Below are positions 13,431 to 17,018 of a stretch of 17,018 nt of DNA, piece by piece (the stretch's first letter is position 1; each line of letters opens with the position of its first letter). This stretch comes from an uncultured Oscillibacter sp. GTDB lineage: Bacteria > Bacillota > Clostridia > Oscillospirales > Oscillospiraceae. The position numbers were made by a program, and so were the translations under genes. Under the pieces are notes generated by a model, which saw only the letters and a program-made list of their open reading frames with translations, did not search any database and was not told the DNA's origin. The stretch is taken from NCBI GenBank assembly GCA_910579435.1, contig CAJTVF010000053.1, forward strand, positions 1-17,018, given 5' to 3'.

Positions 13431-13478
13431 TAGAGGAAGCAAATTTGTGAAAGTAAATTTGGAAATATGACATAGTAA

Positions 13479-13491
13479 CCAAAATTTTTGG
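13479..13491. promoter_or_regulatory. Candidate operator in the nan divergent promoter region
   Basis: A short palindrome CCAAAA-T-TTTTGG lies between the two divergent promoters. It could be a regulator site (for example of an RpiR-type protein), but its low complexity makes chance likely. Confidence 0.25.
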
Positions 13492-13524
13492 AAATAATTC
13501 TCACCATGGGATAAGCGAAAACAA

Positions 13525-13553
13525 TTGAAAAAAAGGGGGTTTTTGGTTATAAT
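13525..13553 (+). promoter_or_regulatory. Sigma-70 promoter of siaPQM
   Basis: TTGAAA (13525-13530) and TATAAT (13548-13553) are 17 bp apart, about 100 bp before the siaP start. Confidence 0.82.
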
Positions 13554-13653
13554 ATATATTAAACGAGCATGCCGCGCGGTAAACATGGGCAATTTTACAA
13601 CGCATTCAACGGCTTCTGCCGGTGAAGATATTATTTTGAGGAGAGGGAAAAAG

Positions 13654-14682
13654 ATGAAAAGAAGGATCGCAGCGCTTGCAATTGCCGCAGTCAGCATATT
13701 CACACTGGCCGGATGCGGCGGCTCATCCGGCGGAGGCGCGTCCGGCGGCGGAGCCCCGGCTCCGGCGGAGGAGAAGGCCGTCACCCTGAAGATTGGCTTC
13801 CAGGCAAACACGTCCTCCAATGAATACAGGGCGGCGGAGCTGCTCGCCGAGAAGGCGAAGGAGTACTCAAACGGCTCTATTACCGTGGAAATCTATCCCG
13901 GCGGACAGCTTGGCGACGACCGGGCCATGATCGATCAGGTCGCGGCCGGCGCGCTGGATATGGTCTATGCGGAGACCGGACGGCTGGGCCTTTGGGAGCC
14001 GGAGCTTGAGATCTTTGGCTATCCCTTTGCCTTCGACGATTTCGACCACATGATGCGGACTCTGAACGATACGGAGTACGGCAAGTCGATCTATGAGAAG
14101 CTGGAGGCCAGAGGCTGGAAAGTCCTTGCCGACGCGTATAACGGAACCAGGCAGACCACCTCAAACAGAAAGATCGAGACCATCGCCGACATGAAGGGCA
14201 TGAAGCTGAGAGTCCCCAATGCCGACGCGAACCTCGCCTTCGCGAATTATTCCGGAGCGGCCGCTACGCCGATGCCCTTTGCGGAGGTGTACCTGGCGCT
14301 GAAGACCAACGCGGTGGACGGACAGGAGAACCCGCTTTCCACCATCGACGCGCAGAAGTTCTATGAGGTGCAGGAATTTTGCGCTTTGACGGGCCACATT
14401 ATCAATGACAACAACTATATCATCAGCAAGATCGTCTTCGACAAGCTCTCTCCTGCGCAGCAGGAGGCGATTACAAAGGCCACGGTAGAAGCGGCCGAGT
14501 TCCATACAACGACCTTCATGGACGATGAAAAGGCCCTGATTGAAAAATTTGAGGAGAACGGCATGACCATTACCACTCCGGATAAGGCGGCGTTCAGAGA
14601 GGCATGCGCCCCGATGTACGACGAGTATGTTTCGAAGTATGGCGACGCTGCCGTAAAGGCCATTGAGGAAGCGAGACAATAA
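13654..14682 (+). CDS. siaP: Sialic-acid TRAP transporter substrate-binding lipoprotein (SiaP-type DctP)
   Basis: A 342-residue extracellular binding protein, lipid-anchored (signal peptide ALAIAAVSIFTLAGC, lipobox LAGC with Cys21, then a Gly/Ser/Ala linker to about 42). The mature part follows the sialic-acid protein SiaP closely in motif order: TSSNEYRAAE (53-62), QLGDDRAM (85-92), AETGR (106-110), AYNGTRQTTSNR (161-172, Arg166), KLRVPNA (184-190, Arg186, the conserved carboxylate-binding Arg) and TNAVDGQENPL (Asn226). SiaP differs from the general DctP family at several of these positions, supporting N-acetylneuraminate as ligand. The start is ATG at 13654 with GAGGAGAGG upstream; a longer upstream frame would push the signal peptide inward and is rejected. 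Confidence 0.9.
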   Translation: MKRRIAALAIAAVSIFTLAGCGGSSGGGASGGGAPAPAEEKAVTLKIGFQANTSSNEYRAAELLAEKAKEYSNGSITVEIYPGGQLGDDRAMIDQVAAGALDMVYAETGRLGLWEPELEIFGYPFAFDDFDHMMRTLNDTEYGKSIYEKLEARGWKVLADAYNGTRQTTSNRKIETIADMKGMKLRVPNADANLAFANYSGAAATPMPFAEVYLALKTNAVDGQENPLSTIDAQKFYEVQEFCALTGHIINDNNYIISKIVFDKLSPAQQEAITKATVEAAEFHTTTFMDDEKALIEKFEENGMTITTPDKAAFREACAPMYDEYVSKYGDAAVKAIEEARQ

Positions 14683-14690
14683 CCGGCAAA

Positions 14691-14716
14691 TTAGGGGGCC
14701 CTTCCGGGCCCCTTAA
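14691..14716 (+). other. Stem-loop after siaP
   Basis: TTAGGGGGCCC and GGGCCCCTTAA pair around TTCC (one G-T pair), 8 bp after the siaP stop. There is no T-run, so it is likely an mRNA-stabilising or partial-attenuation structure favouring siaP over siaQM. Confidence 0.55.
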
Positions 14717-14758
14717 CTTGATTACATTGGTATTTATGGTCTTTGGGAGGGGTTCAAA

Positions 14759-15316
14759 ATGAAAGTTGGCAAAATCAAAATCCAAACGCCCGCAGACGCG
14801 GTTCACGCGCTGGAGAAACTTGAGCAGTATGTCGCGGTCATTCTGTTTAACGTGATTCTGTTCTCTCTTTTCTGGCAGGCTGTATCAAGAAAAATCGGCT
14901 CTCCTTCCGCCTGGACAGATGAGACAAGCCGTCTCCTGTTTGTGTGGATGGGCGTTCTAGGCTGCCACCTCGCGCAGAGGGAGAATATTCATGTCAGAAT
15001 TGACGCCATATTGCTGTCTCTTCCGAAAAAGTTCCAGCTCTTTATTGAGGCTTTCATCAACGTGGTAATGATCGGCTTGCTGTCCATGGTTTTCTATTAT
15101 ACGATCTCCATTGTACAGCGGAAGTCCTATACGCCGCTGGTAACGCTGGGAATCAGCGAAAGCTGGCTGTATGGCGCGATGTTTTTATGGACGGCCCTGA
15201 CAATCCTGGAAATGATCGCCCAGCTTGTCAACATCGTCAAGAATGGCGAGGTGGTAAGGGCCTGGGTGGTCGAGGACTCGAAAAATGACTTTTACGACAT
15301 AAAGGAGGCCGAATAA
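14759..15316 (+). CDS. siaQ: TRAP transporter small permease (SiaQ/DctQ)
   Basis: A 185-residue membrane protein with four hydrophobic segments (around residues 28-45, 56-74, 94-118 and 138-160). The DctQ signature WTDETSRLLFVWMGVLGCHL followed by RENIHVRIDA lies between the second and third of these. It is the small membrane subunit that joins the transporter core and the binding protein. The start is ATG at 14759 with GGGAGGGG upstream. It ends 1 bp before siaM, so it is translationally linked to the large permease. It is separate from siaM, unlike the fused SiaQM found in Haemophilus. Confidence 0.93.
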   Translation: MKVGKIKIQTPADAVHALEKLEQYVAVILFNVILFSLFWQAVSRKIGSPSAWTDETSRLLFVWMGVLGCHLAQRENIHVRIDAILLSLPKKFQLFIEAFINVVMIGLLSMVFYYTISIVQRKSYTPLVTLGISESWLYGAMFLWTALTILEMIAQLVNIVKNGEVVRAWVVEDSKNDFYDIKEAE

Positions 15317-15317
15317 C

Positions 15318-16607
15318 ATGCAAATGGTATTGACCTTTGTACTATGGTTTATCCTGATTATGCTGGGCGTTCATGTCGGATACGCCCTCATTATGGCCTC
15401 CATCTTCTTTTTTACAGCGTCGGGAGGCTGGAATCTCGTTCCCTTCGCGCTGGAGCAGATGTTTAACGGCGTAAACAGCCAGACACTGCTGGCAGTGCCG
15501 TTCTTCGTCCTTGCGGGCAACCTGATGAACGGCGGCGGCGTGACCACCCGGATTTTCGATTTCGCCGCTTCCATGATTGGACACCGTAAGGGCGGCCTCG
15601 CGCACGTAAACGTAGTGGCGTCCCTGATTTTCTCCGGCATGTCCGGTTCGGCCCTGGCGGACGCGGGCGGGCTTGGCCAGCTTGAGATCAAGAGCATGAA
15701 GGACGCGGGCTTTGACGAAGGCTTCGCCGGCGGAATCACAGCGGCAAGCTGCATCATCGGACCCTTGGTCCCGCCCTCCACTCCGCTTATCATCTACGCG
15801 GTGCTTGCAAACCAGAGCGTTGAAAAGCTCTTCATGGCGGGTTTCCTGCCGGGCCTGCTCACGACCGCCGCGCTGATGATTATGTGCTCGATCCTTTCGC
15901 ACAAGAGAAACTATCCCTCGGAGCCAAAGAGGAGCTGGTCCTACCGGGCAAACTCCTTCAAAAAGAGCTTTTGGGCGCTTTTGACTCCGGTGATTATCCT
16001 CATCGGCATCTTCACGGGTTACTTCACCCCCACCGAGGCGGCCGTGGTCGCCGCGCTGTATACGATGATTCTCGGCTTCTTCGTATACAAGGAGCTTACA
16101 TTGGACAGCTTTTTCAAAATCTGCATCGACTCCATCAAGACCAGCGGAACCATTGTGCTGATGATTCTCGGCGTGACCCTGTTCCAGTTTGTGATCTCCC
16201 GGGAGCAGATGCCGCAGGCAATCGCCACGTTCTTCACGAGCCATGTAAGCTCGAAGCTCACACTGCTCCTGATGATCAACATTGTCCTGCTGATTCTCGG
16301 CACCTGCATCGACGCGCTCCCGCTCCAGATGATTCTCGTGCCGATTCTGCTCCCCGCGATCCTGGCGTACAACATCAACCCCATTCACTTTGGCGTAGTC
16401 GTGATTTTCAACCTCATGATCGGCATCTTGACGCCCCCCATGGGCACCGCCTTGTTTGTCGTTGCCCGGGTTGGAAACATGCAGTTTAAGACCTTGATGA
16501 AAGGCGTAATCCCGTTCCTGATTCCCCTTGTCATCACGCTGATTCTTTTGAATGTCTTCCCGGAGATTACGCTCATACTCCCCAGACTGCTCACAGGCGG
16601 AGTATAA
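15318..16607 (+). CDS. siaM: TRAP transporter large permease (SiaM/DctM)
   Basis: A 429-residue membrane protein with about twelve hydrophobic segments. The DctM signature is clear at residues 95-150 (ASLIFSGMSGSALADAGGLG, IKSMKDAGFDEGFAGGITAA, IIGPLVPPSTPLIIYAVLAN). A second, mirrored set follows near FNLMIGILTPPMGTALFVVA in the C-terminal half. It uses the sodium gradient to import substrate handed over by SiaP, with SiaQ as partner. The start is ATG at 15318 with AAGGAGG at 15301-15307. It is the last gene of siaPQM; a terminator lies at 16802, and a MITE-like element occupies the 3' side from 6 bp after the stop. Confidence 0.95.
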   Translation: MQMVLTFVLWFILIMLGVHVGYALIMASIFFFTASGGWNLVPFALEQMFNGVNSQTLLAVPFFVLAGNLMNGGGVTTRIFDFAASMIGHRKGGLAHVNVVASLIFSGMSGSALADAGGLGQLEIKSMKDAGFDEGFAGGITAASCIIGPLVPPSTPLIIYAVLANQSVEKLFMAGFLPGLLTTAALMIMCSILSHKRNYPSEPKRSWSYRANSFKKSFWALLTPVIILIGIFTGYFTPTEAAVVAALYTMILGFFVYKELTLDSFFKICIDSIKTSGTIVLMILGVTLFQFVISREQMPQAIATFFTSHVSSKLTLLLMINIVLLILGTCIDALPLQMILVPILLPAILAYNINPIHFGVVVIFNLMIGILTPPMGTALFVVARVGNMQFKTLMKGVIPFLIPLVITLILLNVFPEITLILPRLLTGGV

Positions 16608-16613
16608 TTCTAA

Positions 16614-16772
16614 GGAAGCACTGATTTAATCAACGTGTGCAGATTTGCGCCAGAAATTTTCGCTGGCAAGGAAGAAAATTGCAGGAATCCTGGCGGATTT
16701 CAAGATTTTCTGACGCAGATCAGCGGAGATTTATGGCGTAAAGATGTGTGCGGGGATTAAATCAGTGCTTCC
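16614..16772. mobile_element. 159-bp palindromic MITE-like element, GGAAGC type, copy B
   Basis: It is 156/159 identical to copy A and in the same orientation. CTAA flanks both sides (16610-16613 and 16773-16776), a direct repeat that the CT-rather-than-TT base shows to be a true target duplication. It lies 6 bp after siaM, before that gene's terminator. Its apical hairpin is at 16673-16711. Confidence 0.85.
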
Positions 16773-16801
16773 CTAAAGAGAATCATGACATGTCCCTTTC
16801 T

Positions 16802-16830
16802 CCACCCCTCAATTTTGAGGGGTGGTTTTC
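16802..16830 (+). terminator. Rho-independent terminator of siaPQM
   Basis: CCACCCCTCAA and TTGAGGGGTGG pair perfectly around TT, followed by TTTTCT on the plus strand. Confidence 0.9.
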
Positions 16831-16834
16831 TTGC

Positions 16835-16863
16835 AAAAAGAAAACCACCGGCTCAGCCGATGG
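16835..16863 (-). terminator. Rho-independent terminator of a minus-strand gene
   Basis: On the minus strand, CCATCGGC and GCCGGTGG pair around TGA (one wobble), followed by TTTTCTTTTT. It faces the siaPQM terminator and implies a convergent minus-strand gene to the right. Confidence 0.8.
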
Positions 16864-16879
16864 TTATGATTATGCAAGG

Positions 16880-17018
16880 TCAGGAATTTTCCAGCCATTC
16901 CCGATATTCCTCCAGTGGGGGTCTTCCCCTCGCCGCACGGCGCCTGTTTCTGGCATATCGTGAGTTATAGTTACCACAGTTGAAAAGAATCCAATGGATT
17001 CTTTTCAACACAGCGCGG
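16880..17018 (-). CDS. Possible 3' end of an unidentified minus-strand gene
   Basis: From the right edge one minus-strand frame stays open for about 45 codons to a TGA at 16882-16880, 17 bp before a good minus-strand terminator. The last residues read YARNRRRAARGRPPLEEYRE then WLENS, a basic C terminus I cannot assign to a family. A perfect 14-bp-arm palindrome (16979-17009) lies inside the frame, which is unusual for coding sequence and may mean that the gene ends or begins elsewhere. Confidence 0.25.
   Translation of the reverse strand, partial: RAVLKRIHWILFNCGNYNSRYARNRRRAARGRPPLEEYREWLENS
16979..17009. repeat. 31-bp perfect palindrome
   Basis: GTTGAAAAGAATCC and its complement flank AAT. 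It could be a stem-loop or a short repeat unit; no T-run follows on either strand within the window. Confidence 0.5.

Noticed and set aside
11560..16776. Composite transposon carrying the nan/sia genes
   Set aside because: The two flanking copies have different target duplications (TTAA and CTAA), each matching on both sides of its own copy, which shows independent insertions.
5688..17009. CRISPR-like array from the recurring short repeats
   Set aside because: The repeats are palindromic elements spread over kilobases, not regularly spaced, and no cas gene is present.

Overview
The window looks like a chromosomal segment of an anaerobic, moderately GC-rich Gram-positive gut bacterium, most likely a clostridium of the Oscillospiraceae/Ruminococcaceae type. 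This is inferred from AGGAGG-type ribosome binding sites, lipoprotein signal peptides, CUT1 sugar ABC genes with no ATPase, a SiaPQM-like TRAP system, ferredoxin/thioredoxin redox genes and clostridial DUF134 proteins. No rRNA or other marker gene is present, so the placement is soft.

Region 1 (1-5589, minus strand) is a sugar-uptake operon under a LacI-family regulator. Its order is lacI, MalG-type permease, lipoprotein substrate-binding protein, MalF-type permease, a ComEC-like metallo-beta-lactamase-fold hydrolase, and the first codons of a PfkB-type sugar kinase that runs off the left edge. Two near-identical LacI/cre-like operators lie upstream, one just after a probable start of transcription and one 196 bp further out.

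Region 2 (5991-10555) is a redox/sulfur module. A DUF134-NifX-like fusion (minus) and a Crp/Fnr regulator (plus) are divergently transcribed from two back-to-back near-consensus promoters built into one perfect 17-bp-arm inverted repeat. Facing the Crp gene is a minus-strand run of a two-cluster ferredoxin, a NapH-like membrane Fe-S protein, thioredoxin, and a CoA-disulfide-reductase-like flavoprotein with a C-terminal rhodanese domain. Together these suggest handling of thiol, persulfide or oxidative stress with electrons from ferredoxin or NADH.

Region 3 (10556-11790) has no gene I can support and is rich in repeats.

Region 4 (11794-16607) is a sialic-acid locus. nanQ (yhcH) and nanA are on the minus strand, and siaP-siaQ-siaM are on the plus strand from a good sigma-70 promoter. 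The TRAP system would import N-acetylneuraminate, NanQ would equilibrate its anomers and NanA would split it to pyruvate and N-acetylmannosamine; nanE and nanK are not in the window. The right edge has a convergent terminator pair and the possible 3' end of a minus-strand gene.

The most unusual signal is a set of short palindromic elements scattered through regions 2-4. Three element types (159, 161 and 163 bp when intact) have different terminal inverted repeats yet share the same apical hairpin geometry, with compensating base changes in both stems. One is nested inside another with a clean 4-bp target duplication. Two copies of a third-type element lie just past the 3' ends of nanA and siaM, bracketing the sialic-acid locus, and a 27-bp terminus-only remnant lies inside the redox operon.
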